Assembly: GCF_027625475.1 (NCBI RefSeq)
Contig: NZ_CP115174.1
Location: 3,073,001 to 3,137,000 of the forward strand
Length of the DNA: 64,000 nt
Direction of reading: 5' to 3'
From: Sphingomonas abietis
GTDB taxonomy: Bacteria > Pseudomonadota > Alphaproteobacteria > Sphingomonadales > Sphingomonadaceae
Under the pieces are notes generated by a model. The model searched no databases and had not been told where the DNA came from. It saw only the letters and a program-made list of their open reading frames with translations. Below are positions 46,640-54,574 of the stretch, piece by piece. Numbering within the stretch: position 1 is the stretch's first letter; each line of letters begins with the position of its first letter. The position numbers and the translations under genes were made by a program.

Positions 46640-47182
46640 ATGCTCCCGCTGATCGCCGCGCTGCTGCTTTCGTCGTCCGTCGATCCTCTCGCCGGGATCG
46701 ATGGACTGCACATCGCCTATTACGACGTGCGAGGAAACAGCTGGCCGGCGATCGGCCGCTCCATCGCCACGCAAGGCATGGGCCGCGCCGGAGGCCTGGA
46801 AATCGCGGCGCGCACGAGCTGGCGAGTGCGCTGGCAGGCCGATTCGCTGGTGTCGGGCAAGAGCTGCCGCGTCGTCGGCGCCAAGCTCGATTATGCGATC
46901 ACCGTCATGCTGCCGCGCCTGCGCGATCAGGACCGCCTCGATCCCGCGCTCCGCCGGCGCTGGCAGACCTATCTCGGCGAGTTGAAGGCGCATGAGGCGG
47001 GCCATGCCCGCTACGCCTCGCTCCATATCGACGACGTGAAGCGCGCGGTGCTGGCCAGCGACTGCGCGCATGTCCGCCAGAATGGGCAGCACGCGATCGA
47101 TGCGATCAACCGCTGGGAAACCCGCTACGACATGCTGACCCGGCACGGCGCGATGCAATCCAAGGCACCGCCCGTCCGATAA
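46640..47182 (+). CDS. DUF922 secreted zinc-dependent protease
   Basis: 180 residues. A short signal peptide (MLPLIAALLLSSSVDPLAG) is followed by the DUF922 pattern: 'YYDVRGNSWPAIGRSIATQG' near the start (the 'Y.v.g.t..el...i...GP' motif of the family), 'ARTSWRVRWQ' and the metalloprotease motif HEAGH (H118, E119, H122) in 'LKAHEAGHARYASLHID'. Such proteins are predicted extracytoplasmic Zn peptidases. It starts 18 bases after the PspC-like gene, so it is probably on the same sigma-54-dependent transcript. Confidence 0.8.
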   Translation: MLPLIAALLLSSSVDPLAGIDGLHIAYYDVRGNSWPAIGRSIATQGMGRAGGLEIAARTSWRVRWQADSLVSGKSCRVVGAKLDYAITVMLPRLRDQDRLDPALRRRWQTYLGELKAHEAGHARYASLHIDDVKRAVLASDCAHVRQNGQHAIDAINRWETRYDMLTRHGAMQSKAPPVR

Positions 47183-47192
47183 CGCCGGCCGG

Positions 47193-47226
47193 CGGAACGA
47201 TGCCGCCCGAAGCCGGCATCGTTCCG
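47193..47226. terminator. Hairpin between convergent DUF922 and asd genes
   Basis: Perfect 13-base stem (CGGAACGATGCCG at 47193-47205, its complement at 47214-47226) with an 8-base loop. It lies between two convergent genes and can serve both. The following T tract is weak, so termination is likely but not certain. Confidence 0.6.
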
Positions 47227-47231
47227 TTCGA

Positions 47232-48260
47232 TCAGGCCGCCTTCTTGAGGTGGCGGCGGCCGAGCAGTTCGGCGATCTGCACCGCGTTGAGCGCCGCGCC
47301 CTTGCGGAGATTGTCGCTGACGCACCACAGCACGAGCCCGTTCTCGACGGTGGGATCCTCGCGCACGCGGCTGACGAAGGTGGCGAAATCGCCGACGCAC
47401 TCGACCGGCGTGATATAGCCACCATCCTCGCGCTTATCGATCAGCATGATGCCCGGCGCCTCGCGCAGGATCTTCTGCGCGTCGGTGGCGGAGAGCTCAT
47501 TCTCCATCTCGATGGTGATCGCCTCGGAATGGCCGACGAACACCGGCACGCGCACGCAGGTGGCGACCACCTTGATCTTGGGATCGAGGATCTTCTTGGT
47601 CTCGACCACCATCTTCCACTCTTCCTTGGTGAAGCCGTCATCCAGGAAGCTGTCGATGTGGGGGATCACGTTGAACGCGATCTGCTTGGTGAACTTGTGC
47701 GGCTCGGCGGAGTCGCCGACGAAGATGTTGCGGCTCTGCGAGAACAGCTCGTCCATCCCCGCCTTGCCGGCGCCCGACACCGACTGGTAGGTCGAGACGA
47801 CGACGCGGGTGATCTTGGCGGCATCGTGGATCGGCTTCAGCGCCACCACCATCTGCGCGGTCGAGCAGTTCGGGTTGGCGATGATGTTCTTCTTGGCATA
47901 GCCGTCGATCGCCTCGGGGTTCACCTCGGGCACGATCAGCGGCACGTCGGGGTCCATGCGGTAGAGCGACGAATTGTCGATCACCGTGCAGCCGGCGGCG
48001 GCGAAGCGCGGCGCGTGGATCTTAGTCGCTTCCGAGCCGATCGCGAACAGCGCCATGTCCCAACCGGTCGGATCGAAATGCTCGATATTCTTGATGGTGA
48101 GCATCTTGCCGGTGTCGCCGAACTCGACCTGATTGCCCTGCGAACGGGACGATGCGACCACCGCGATCTCGTCGATCGGGAACTCGCGCTCGGCGAGAAT
48201 GGCGAGCATTTCACGCCCGACATTGCCGGTAGCACCCGCGACAACGACACGGTAACCCAT
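47232..48260 (-). CDS. asd: Aspartate-semialdehyde dehydrogenase
   Basis: 342 residues from ATG 48260, preceded by AAAGGA; longer frames upstream are not supported. 'VVVAGATGNVGREMLAIL' is the NADP site and 'NPNCSTAQMVVALKPIHD' carries the catalytic Cys. It reduces aspartyl phosphate to the semialdehyde, the branch point to lysine/diaminopimelate, threonine and methionine. Its pathway partner dapF is in this window at 58 kb but not linked. The gene stands alone with a hairpin after it. Confidence 0.96.
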   Translation of the reverse strand: MGYRVVVAGATGNVGREMLAILAEREFPIDEIAVVASSRSQGNQVEFGDTGKMLTIKNIEHFDPTGWDMALFAIGSEATKIHAPRFAAAGCTVIDNSSLYRMDPDVPLIVPEVNPEAIDGYAKKNIIANPNCSTAQMVVALKPIHDAAKITRVVVSTYQSVSGAGKAGMDELFSQSRNIFVGDSAEPHKFTKQIAFNVIPHIDSFLDDGFTKEEWKMVVETKKILDPKIKVVATCVRVPVFVGHSEAITIEMENELSATDAQKILREAPGIMLIDKREDGGYITPVECVGDFATFVSRVREDPTVENGLVLWCVSDNLRKGAALNAVQIAELLGRRHLKKAA

Positions 48261-48486
48261 CTCAGTCCTTTCGATAATCCGATGTGCAAATGTTGCGCGC
48301 GGTCCCTTAGGCCCTTTGCGCTTATTGTCCAAGCCTTGCCGGCTTGGGCGCGCCTTAGCTGGGCTTTCGCGCGGCTGGAGGGCTGGCCCCAATCTGCTTC
48401 GTTCGGGACAGTATCCGACGTAACGCCATCTCGGCTCAGCCGCCTTCCGGCATCCCAGCGAAAGCCAGGACGAGGGCTAGGAGCGA

Positions 48487-50730
48487 TCAAGGCACCGGCG
48501 TGGTGTGCAGCACCTTCTCGTCCAGGAAGCGCTCCATCGTCTTCTGGACGTGCGCCTGCCTGCCCTCGCCCGCAATATGGTGGGTCTGGCCGACATAGAG
48601 CATCATGTCGAACGGCGTGTCGGTCTCCTGCAATCGATTGATCAGCGCGGCGGAGTTTTCGAACACGACATTGTCGTCGCTCAGCCCGTGCATCAGCAGC
48701 ATCGGCGTGGCGATCTTCGGCGCGTCGGCCATCGCGTCCGAGCCTGCATAGACCTTCGGATCGGTCGCCGGATTGCCGAGATAGCGCTCGGTATAATGGG
48801 TGTCGTACAATTCCCACTTCGTCACCGGCGCGCCGGCGATGCCGGCCGCATAGAGCCCCGGCGGCGCCTTCTCGAGCATTTTGAGCGTCATGTAGCCGCC
48901 ATAGGACCAGCCCGAGATCGCGATCTTGGCGGGATCGACATAGGCCTGCTTCTGCAACCAGCGCGCGGCGGTGGCCTGGTCCTCGACCTCGACGCTGCCC
49001 ATCGCGTGATATATCTGGTTCTCGAACGCGGTGCCGCGGTTGGGCGAGCCGCGATTGTCGATCTGGAAGTAGATCCAGCCCTTCGACACCCAATATTGCG
49101 GCATCGGCCCCATCCAGCTGCGCTTGACCTGCTGCGCGCCCGGGCCGCCATAATGCTCGAAGAACACCGGATAATGCTGGCCCGGCTGGAGCACCGGCGT
49201 GATCATCTCATAGTGCAGCACCGATCCATCGGCCGCGGTCAGCGTGCCGTAGGAAACCGGCCGGTGCGCGGCGAGATAGGGGGCATAAGGATGGCTCGCG
49301 TCCAGCCGGTTCTCCTCGATCCAGGCGATCCTCTTTCCCGCCGTGTCGGCGAGATAGACCTGCGCCGGCTGGCTCGGCGAGGATCGGGTGACGAGCATGT
49401 GGGTGCCCGCCTTGTCCATTACCGCCTCGTTCCAGTAGCCGCGCTCGGTCAACCGCTGCGGCTCGCCGGGATGGAGATAGTCGATCGTGTAGAGCTGGCT
49501 TTCCAGCACATCGTCCTTGTTGGCGAGAAAGAACAGCCGATGGCTGGCCTCGTCGACGCCGACCAGCCCGGTATGGGCAGACTGGCCGTTCATCTCGACC
49601 GACCAGTCGCCATGGGTCAGCGGCGTCCATTTCCCGTCGGCGAAGCGATAGAGATGGAGGAAGCCCGAGCGCGCCGAGCCCCAGATCAGGCTGCCGTCCT
49701 TCAGCGGGCGGAAATCGTCGTTGAGGTTCACCCAGGTCTTGGATCGCTCGGTGAACAGGATCTTCGCGGCGCCGGTTGCCGGATCGACGGCGAGCATGTC
49801 GAGCGTCTTCTGGTCGCGGCTCTGGCGCTGGACGTAGAGCGTGCGGCCATCCTCGGACCAGTCGACGCGGCCGACATAGATGTCCGGATCGGCGCCGAGA
49901 TCGACCTTGACGCGATGCGATCCGTCCGCCGCCGTCACCGACAGCGAGACGGTGACGTTGGGGGTGCCGGCGGCGGGGTAGCGCTGGTCGAAGGTCTTGG
50001 TGCCGTCGGCGCCGATCGCGGCGCGGGTGACGGTGTTGAGCTTCGCCTCGTCATAGCATTCGACCGCGACATGCGCGTCGCCCGGCGCCCACCAGGTGCC
50101 GGTGTCGCGATCCATCTCCTCTTGCGCGACGAACTCGGCGGTGCCGCAGGTGACGGTGCCGCCGCCCTCCTGGGTGAGCTGCCGCTCGCGGCCGGAGGCG
50201 AGATCGATCGCGAACAGATTCTGGTCGCGCACGAAGCTGACGAAGCGGCCACCTTCGGAGACATGGGCGTCGATCTCGGACTGCGGCGTGTCGGTCAGCC
50301 GTCGCACGCTGCCGTCGAGCTTCGCCAGATAGAGATCGCCGTCGATCGGCACGAGCACCGACTTGCCGTCGGGCGCCCAGTCATATTCGACGATGCCCTT
50401 GGTGCCGCCGACGCGGGCGCGTTCGCGGCGCATCTTCTCGGCCTCGCTGAGCACAGCACCCGAGCCGACCTTCTTGCTGTCGACCAGCATCCGCTCGGCG
50501 CCGGTGGTGGTATCCACCGCCCACAGATCATAGCGCTCGCGATCGTCGGTGCGCGGCTTGAGCAGGGTCGCCAGCTTGCCGTCCGGCGACAGGCGGACGG
50601 CGCGTGGCGTCGGCCCGGACAGCGACGGACTGGCGAAGATCCGGTCGATGGTCAGCGGCTGCTGGGGGACGGCCGGGATCGGCGCGGCGGCGAGGAGCAG
50701 CGGCAGGGCCGCAAAGGCAAGGAAACGCAT
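48487..50730 (-). CDS. DPP-IV-like S9 prolyl peptidase
   Basis: 747 residues from ATG 50730 with a signal peptide (MRFLAFAALPLLLAAAPIPAVPQ). A beta-propeller domain (about 40-480) contains 'AEFVAQEEMDRDTGTWWAPG', the double-Glu motif that holds the peptide N-terminus in dipeptidyl peptidase IV. The catalytic domain has nucleophile 'ISGWSYGGYMTLKML', the Asp in 'LLMHGLSDDNVVFEN' and the His in 'GQTHHIAGE'. It is predicted to be periplasmic and to remove X-Pro or X-Ala dipeptides. It may work with TonB receptors in peptide scavenging, but that is inference. Confidence 0.9.
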   Translation of the reverse strand: MRFLAFAALPLLLAAAPIPAVPQQPLTIDRIFASPSLSGPTPRAVRLSPDGKLATLLKPRTDDRERYDLWAVDTTTGAERMLVDSKKVGSGAVLSEAEKMRRERARVGGTKGIVEYDWAPDGKSVLVPIDGDLYLAKLDGSVRRLTDTPQSEIDAHVSEGGRFVSFVRDQNLFAIDLASGRERQLTQEGGGTVTCGTAEFVAQEEMDRDTGTWWAPGDAHVAVECYDEAKLNTVTRAAIGADGTKTFDQRYPAAGTPNVTVSLSVTAADGSHRVKVDLGADPDIYVGRVDWSEDGRTLYVQRQSRDQKTLDMLAVDPATGAAKILFTERSKTWVNLNDDFRPLKDGSLIWGSARSGFLHLYRFADGKWTPLTHGDWSVEMNGQSAHTGLVGVDEASHRLFFLANKDDVLESQLYTIDYLHPGEPQRLTERGYWNEAVMDKAGTHMLVTRSSPSQPAQVYLADTAGKRIAWIEENRLDASHPYAPYLAAHRPVSYGTLTAADGSVLHYEMITPVLQPGQHYPVFFEHYGGPGAQQVKRSWMGPMPQYWVSKGWIYFQIDNRGSPNRGTAFENQIYHAMGSVEVEDQATAARWLQKQAYVDPAKIAISGWSYGGYMTLKMLEKAPPGLYAAGIAGAPVTKWELYDTHYTERYLGNPATDPKVYAGSDAMADAPKIATPMLLMHGLSDDNVVFENSAALINRLQETDTPFDMMLYVGQTHHIAGEGRQAHVQKTMERFLDEKVLHTTPVP

Positions 50731-50832
50731 GGCGCTTCTTGGGCCATGCGACGCCCCGCAGCAAGACATCTGGTCGAGAGGCCCGTTGCTGGGTTAGCAT
50801 CGGGCGAACCGGCACGGCACAAGGATATGAGC

Positions 50833-51723
50833 ATGGCCCACCGCACCCTGATCGCCACCACGGCGGCTGCGATCGTACCGGCCGCGCTGATGGCCGCGCC
50901 GACCTTCGCGAAACCGTCACCCGCTACCCCGACCGCAACCGCGTTCAAGATCGGAGCATTCACGGCCTATGCCCTGCGCGACATGCTGAACGTCGTGCCC
51001 AATGACGGCAGCGTGCTCGGCGTCGGCCAGCCAGTTCCGGCCATCTCCCAAATACTCGCCGACGCCCATGCGCCGACCGACCAGATCGCGCTCGGCGTCG
51101 ATGCGCTGCTGGTTGAGATGCCAGGGCATGTCGTGCTGCTCGATACCGGCCTCGGCCCCAAGGTGGGCGGCGTGCTGCCGCTCAGCCTGCTCGACGCGCA
51201 TGTCGAGCCCGGCCAGGTGACGGACGTGCTGATCACCCATTCCCACCCCGACCATATCGGCGGGCTGGTGACCAAGGAGGGCGGCCTCGCCTTCCCCAAT
51301 GCGACGATCCGCATGTCGGCGCCGGAATGGGCGTTCCTGCAATCGAAGGGCGGCGCGATCGCGACGGTCATCGCCACCAAGGTGCGGACCTTCGCGCCCG
51401 GCGCCGAAGTGATCCCCGGTATCCGTTCGGTGCCGCTGCCCGGCCATACGCCGGGCCATTCGGGCTATGAGATCAGCTCCGGCAAGACCCGGCTGCTCGA
51501 TATCGGGGATACCGCGCACAGCGCCATCGTGTCGCTCGCCAAGCCCGGCTGGACGATCGCCTACGATACCGACGCGGCCGAGGGACGCGCCACCCGCGAG
51601 GCGGAACTCGCCCGCCTCGCCGCCAGCCACGAGCGCATCTTCGCGCCGCACTTCCCGTTTCCGGGTGTCGGGTTCGTGGTAAAGGCCGGCGATGGCTATA
51701 GCTGGGTGCCTAAGCTGCCCTGA
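50833..51723 (+). CDS. Secreted metallo-beta-lactamase-fold hydrolase
   Basis: 296 residues. ATG 50833 is preferred to ATG 50827 because AAGGA (50821-50825) is seven bases from the former and only one from the latter. A signal peptide (ahead of 'TFAKPSPATP') is followed by an MBL core with 'HSHPDHIGGL' (metal ligands), 'LPGHTPGHSGYEI' and a late His. The layout is that of the quorum-quenching lactonase and general MBL hydrolase group, and the presence of a leader places it in the periplasm. It is not a class B beta-lactamase by motif detail. It is divergent from the DPP-IV-like gene. Confidence 0.85.
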   Translation: MAHRTLIATTAAAIVPAALMAAPTFAKPSPATPTATAFKIGAFTAYALRDMLNVVPNDGSVLGVGQPVPAISQILADAHAPTDQIALGVDALLVEMPGHVVLLDTGLGPKVGGVLPLSLLDAHVEPGQVTDVLITHSHPDHIGGLVTKEGGLAFPNATIRMSAPEWAFLQSKGGAIATVIATKVRTFAPGAEVIPGIRSVPLPGHTPGHSGYEISSGKTRLLDIGDTAHSAIVSLAKPGWTIAYDTDAAEGRATREAELARLAASHERIFAPHFPFPGVGFVVKAGDGYSWVPKLP

Positions 51724-51779
51724 GAGACGGCGGGGGAGCGCAACTCGCCTCGCCTCTTCTCGATCTCCATTCGCAACAC

Positions 51780-51849
51780 CCGTTCAGCCTGAGCGCCGTC
51801 GAAGGCCATGCCCCCATAGCTGCACTTCGACTTCGCTCGGCGCGAACGG
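51780..51849. repeat. REP-like inverted repeat (copy 2, diverged)
   Basis: Arms at 51780-51807 and 51821-51849, related to the element at 19097: left begins CCGTTCAGCCTGAGCGCCGT, right ends TTCGCTCGGCGCGAACGG. The match between arms is looser than in copy 1. Confidence 0.6.
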
Positions 51850-51890
51850 AGGACGAAGGAAGTGCCCCATCACGCAGTCGGCGCAAACAG

Positions 51891-51924
51891 AAAGGGCGCC
51901 GGCAGTATCCTGCCGACGCCCTTT
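51891..51924 (-). terminator. Terminator of the ffh-rplS gene cluster
   Basis: Fifteen-base stem with one mismatch (51891-51905 and 51910-51924; loop TATC), followed on the minus strand by CTTTCTGTTT. It ends the cluster 24 bases after the rplS stop. Confidence 0.75.
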
Positions 51925-51947
51925 CCGAAACTCTCGCGGAGTAAGGC

Positions 51948-52328
51948 TCAGGCCTTGGTCTTCTCGCGATTGTCCTTGCGCTCGGCGATACGTGCCGACT
52001 TGCCGGTGCGGCCACGCAGATAATAGAGCTTCGCGCGACGCACGACACCGCGACGCACGACCTCGATCGAGTCGACGTTGGGCGAGTAAAGCGGGAAGAC
52101 GCGCTCGACACCCTCGCCGAACGAGATCTTGCGGACGGTGAAGCTCGAACCCATGCCCTTGTTGGCGCGGGCGATGCACACGCCTTCGAAATTCTGGACA
52201 CGGGTGCGTTCGCCTTCGACGACGCGCACGCCGACGCGCAGCGTGTCACCCGGGCGGAACACCGGAATCTTCTTGGTCTCGTTGAAGTGCGCGATGGCCT
52301 CGGCCTCGAGCGTCTGGATCAGGTTCAT
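51948..52328 (-). CDS. rplS: 50S ribosomal protein L19
   Basis: 126 residues. The L19 signature is clear ('[31 protein letters not shown]' and '[24 protein letters not shown]'). It binds 23S rRNA near the subunit interface. The start overlaps the trmD stop by four bases. It is the last gene of the cluster, followed by the terminator at 51891. Confidence 0.98.
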   Translation of the reverse strand: MNLIQTLEAEAIAHFNETKKIPVFRPGDTLRVGVRVVEGERTRVQNFEGVCIARANKGMGSSFTVRKISFGEGVERVFPLYSPNVDSIEVVRRGVVRRAKLYYLRGRTGKSARIAERKDNREKTKA

Positions 52329-53071
52329 GACTTGTCAGTCCCGTCTTTGTGCCGCGCGCCAGAGGGCGACTGGATCCGAACGCCCTCGTGGCGCTCCCAA
52401 AGATCCGGCCGCCTTAGCCGTGTGATGGTCTCGGCCTCGCGCTTCCGCCAGGCGTCGATCCTCGCATGATCCCCCGATCGCAGCACTTCGGGGATCGTGC
52501 GCCCCTCCCACTCGGTGGGACGGGTATAATGTGGATATTCGAGCAGCCCCGTTTCGAAGCTCTCATCGTCTCCGCTCGAAGCGGCGCCCATTACGCCGGG
52601 AAGCAGCCGGATGCAAGCGTCGAGCAGCGTCAATGCCGCCATTTCGCCGCCCGAGAGGATATAGTCGCCGATCGAGACCTCCTCGATGGCGCGGGCATCG
52701 AACAGGCGCTGGTCGATTCCCTCGAACCGGCCGCACAGGATGATCGCGCCGGGACCGTCCGCCAGCGCACGGACGCGCCCCTGGGTGAGCGGGGCGCCGC
52801 GCGGCGTCATCGCGAGGACCGGCACGCCCGGATAGCGCGCGGTGGTCGCATCGAGCGCGCTCGCCAGCACATCGGCGCGCATCACCATGCCCGCGCCGCC
52901 GCCGGATGGCGTATCGTCCACCGACCGGTGCCGGTCGGTCGCGAAATCGCGGATCTGCACGGCGTCGAGCGACCATTTCCCCTCGGCCATCGCCCGGCCG
53001 GCCAGGCTGATGCCGAGCGGCCCGGGGAACATCTCCGGATACAGGGTCAGGATCGTCGCCGCGAAGCTCAT
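52325..53071 (-). CDS. trmD: tRNA (guanine37-N1)-methyltransferase
   Basis: 248 residues from ATG 53071. The trefoil-knot signature is present: '[48 protein letters not shown]'. It makes m1G37 in tRNAs, preventing frameshifts. The start overlaps the upstream small membrane gene (53068-53071), and the stop overlaps rplS. Confidence 0.97.
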   Translation of the reverse strand: MSFAATILTLYPEMFPGPLGISLAGRAMAEGKWSLDAVQIRDFATDRHRSVDDTPSGGGAGMVMRADVLASALDATTARYPGVPVLAMTPRGAPLTQGRVRALADGPGAIILCGRFEGIDQRLFDARAIEEVSIGDYILSGGEMAALTLLDACIRLLPGVMGAASSGDDESFETGLLEYPHYTRPTEWEGRTIPEVLRSGDHARIDAWRKREAETITRLRRPDLWERHEGVRIQSPSGARHKDGTDKS

Positions 53072-53397
53072 CGGCGGCGGAAGACGAGGCGGATGAGCAT
53101 CCCTGCGAACAGCAGCCCGATCAGCCACAGCACCGCATAGGCGATCGCGAAACGCCCGATCGGCAGGAGCATACTCGCTTTGAACGGCATGCCGGTGTCG
53201 TGCAGGAACTGCACATAGGTGCCGACGAACGCATAGACGACCAGCAGGAAGAACAGGATCGGCACCGGCGCCGGGGCGATCCAGCGATAGAGCCGCAGCC
53301 TTGCCGGGAAACGGCGGCCGACAAGCAGGATCAGCCCAGCGGTGAAGGCCGCCTGCAACGCCAGCACGATCAGGAAATAGGAGGTGGCTGGATTCAT
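53068..53397 (-). CDS. Small three-helix membrane protein of unknown function
   Basis: 109 residues from ATG 53397, one base after the rimM stop; an upstream ATG at 53421 would overlap rimM. Three strong hydrophobic segments (about 6-26, 43-63 and 76-99) with basic ends ([14 protein letters not shown] and IRLVFRRR). No family is recognised. It is translationally coupled to trmD by a four-base overlap and interrupts the classic rimM-trmD junction. It is real by coding character and position; function unknown. Confidence 0.7.
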   Translation of the reverse strand: MNPATSYFLIVLALQAAFTAGLILLVGRRFPARLRLYRWIAPAPVPILFFLLVVYAFVGTYVQFLHDTGMPFKASMLLPIGRFAIAYAVLWLIGLLFAGMLIRLVFRRR

Positions 53398-53398
53398 C

Positions 53399-53884
53399 TC
53401 AGGCTTCCACGAATTCGGCATGGACGCGGATCGGCGGGCCGAGATCGTCCACCCCGGCCTTGATCGGCACGAGGAAGCGCTTGCCGTCCGGCCGCTCGAT
53501 CTCGATCAGATCACCGGCGCCGTAATCGACCACGTCGACGATCCGACCGAGTTCGTCCCCCGCGGTGGAGACGGCGGGTTCGCCGATCAGATCGGCATGA
53601 TAATATTCGTCGTCGCCCAGATCGGGCAGCGACGCGCGCGGCACAGCGATCTGGGTGCCACGCATCGCTTCCGCGGCGTTGCGATCGGTGACTTCCGCGA
53701 AGCGCGCGACCGCGCCGTTCGGGCCGGGGCGCACCGACTTGAGCGTCAGCGGACGCCCATTGCCGGTCAGCGCGGGATAGCGCGCGAGATCGTCGGTAAA
53801 GAGCTTGAGGCGAACCTCACCCGTGATCCCATGCGCGCCGACCACGGCAGCGAGGATGACCAGTTTCTCAGAGTTTTCAGCCAC
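53399..53884 (-). CDS. rimM: Ribosome maturation factor RimM
   Basis: 161 residues. 'VVGAHGITGEVRLKLFTDD' at the N-terminus and 'GDDEYYHADLIG' plus 'VPIKAGVDDL' mark the two beta-barrel domains (RimM N and PRC). It assists 30S head assembly by acting with S19 and matures 16S rRNA. It lies between rpsP and trmD as usual, with a REP-like element in the gap on its 5' side. Confidence 0.96.
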   Translation of the reverse strand: MAENSEKLVILAAVVGAHGITGEVRLKLFTDDLARYPALTGNGRPLTLKSVRPGPNGAVARFAEVTDRNAAEAMRGTQIAVPRASLPDLGDDEYYHADLIGEPAVSTAGDELGRIVDVVDYGAGDLIEIERPDGKRFLVPIKAGVDDLGPPIRVHAEFVEA

Positions 53885-53892
53885 TCAGGGCT

Positions 53893-53973
53893 CCGTTCGT
53901 GCTGAGCCTGTCGAAGCACGTGCCCCACACCCAGCGATGGCTGCACGTCCTTCGACAGGCTCAGGACGAACGG
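53893..53973. repeat. REP-like inverted repeat (copy 3) between rpsP and rimM
   Basis: Arms of 30 bases at 53893-53922 and 53944-53973, two mismatches. The left arm begins CCGTTCGTGCTGAGCCTGTC and the right ends GGCTCAGGACGAACGG. This is the 'CTGAGCCTGTCGAAG' version seen in many sphingomonad genomes (recalled, not checked). Confidence 0.75.
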
Positions 53974-53988
53974 TGGGAAAGGAAAGCG

Positions 53989-54016
53989 CCCGCCACCCTA
54001 TCGAGATGACGGGCGC
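53989..54016 (-). terminator. Possible attenuating hairpin after rpsP
   Basis: GCGCCCG (53989-53995) pairs with CGGGCGC (about 54010-54016) around a 14 base loop, followed on the minus strand by TTTCCTTT. The stem is short, so only partial termination between rpsP and rimM is proposed. Confidence 0.35.
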
Positions 54017-54024
54017 CCGAAGCA

Positions 54025-54447
54025 TCACGCCTCGGTGGTTTCCTCGGCAGCAACCTCGGCAGCCGGCTCTTCCTTCGGCTTGGCAGCCTCGGCAGCGGCT
54101 TCGGCGGCGGCAGCGGCCTTCGAGGCACGCTCCTCGGCGCGCTCCTTGGCCTTCTCGCCCTGCTCGCCCTTCTTCGGGTTGTTGCGCGCGGCACGCTCGA
54201 GAACGCCAGCGGCGTCGAGGAAGCGGGCGACACGATCGGTCGGCTGCGCGCCCACCGAGATCCAGTGCTTGGCACGCTCGGTGTCAAGCACCACGCGCTT
54301 CTCGTCATCCTTGGCGAGCATCGGGTTGTAGGTGCCGATCTTCTCCAGGAAGTGGCCGTCGCGCGGCGCCGTCGAGTTGGCGACGACGATACGGTAATAA
54401 GGGCGCTTCTTGGAGCCACCACGCGACAGACGGATCGAAACGGACAT
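54025..54447 (-). CDS. rpsP: 30S ribosomal protein S16 with extended Ala/Glu tail
   Basis: 140 residues. The first 80 follow S16 ('[42 protein letters not shown]'). The remainder is a charged low-complexity tail of Ala, Lys and Glu ('[25 protein letters not shown]...'), longer than in E. coli (82 residues) but common in alphaproteobacteria. The protein binds the 16S 5' and central domains. The tail is predicted to be disordered or helical. Confidence 0.97.
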   Translation of the reverse strand: MSVSIRLSRGGSKKRPYYRIVVANSTAPRDGHFLEKIGTYNPMLAKDDEKRVVLDTERAKHWISVGAQPTDRVARFLDAAGVLERAARNNPKKGEQGEKAKERAEERASKAAAAAEAAAEAAKPKEEPAAEVAAEETTEA

Positions 54448-54475
54448 TTGGGTCTTCCTTCTTGCTATCTTAATC

Positions 54476-54558
54476 CGTCATCCCGGACTTGATCCGGGAT
54501 CAGGGGCTTCGGGCGATGACGCCTGCGGCTCCGGATCCTGACTTTCGTCAGGATGACG
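54476..54558. repeat. Composite palindromic repeat between ffh and rpsP
   Basis: The element is bounded by CGTCATCC (54476-54483) and GGATGACG (54551-54558). Inside are two smaller hairpins, TCCCGGACTTGATCCGGGA and ATCCTGACTTTCGTCAGGAT. It differs from the REP-like family above. The sequence has the look of the widely dispersed 'GTCATCCCGGACTTGATCCGG' element of alphaproteobacteria (recalled). Confidence 0.7.
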
Positions 54559-54574
54559 ATGGGTTTGGTTTAAC

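Noticed and set aside
48261..48486. The gap between asd and the peptidase gene, checked for a small gene or riboswitch
   Set aside because: No motif, stable conserved fold or coding frame that does not shadow a neighbour; only an asd leader can be assumed.
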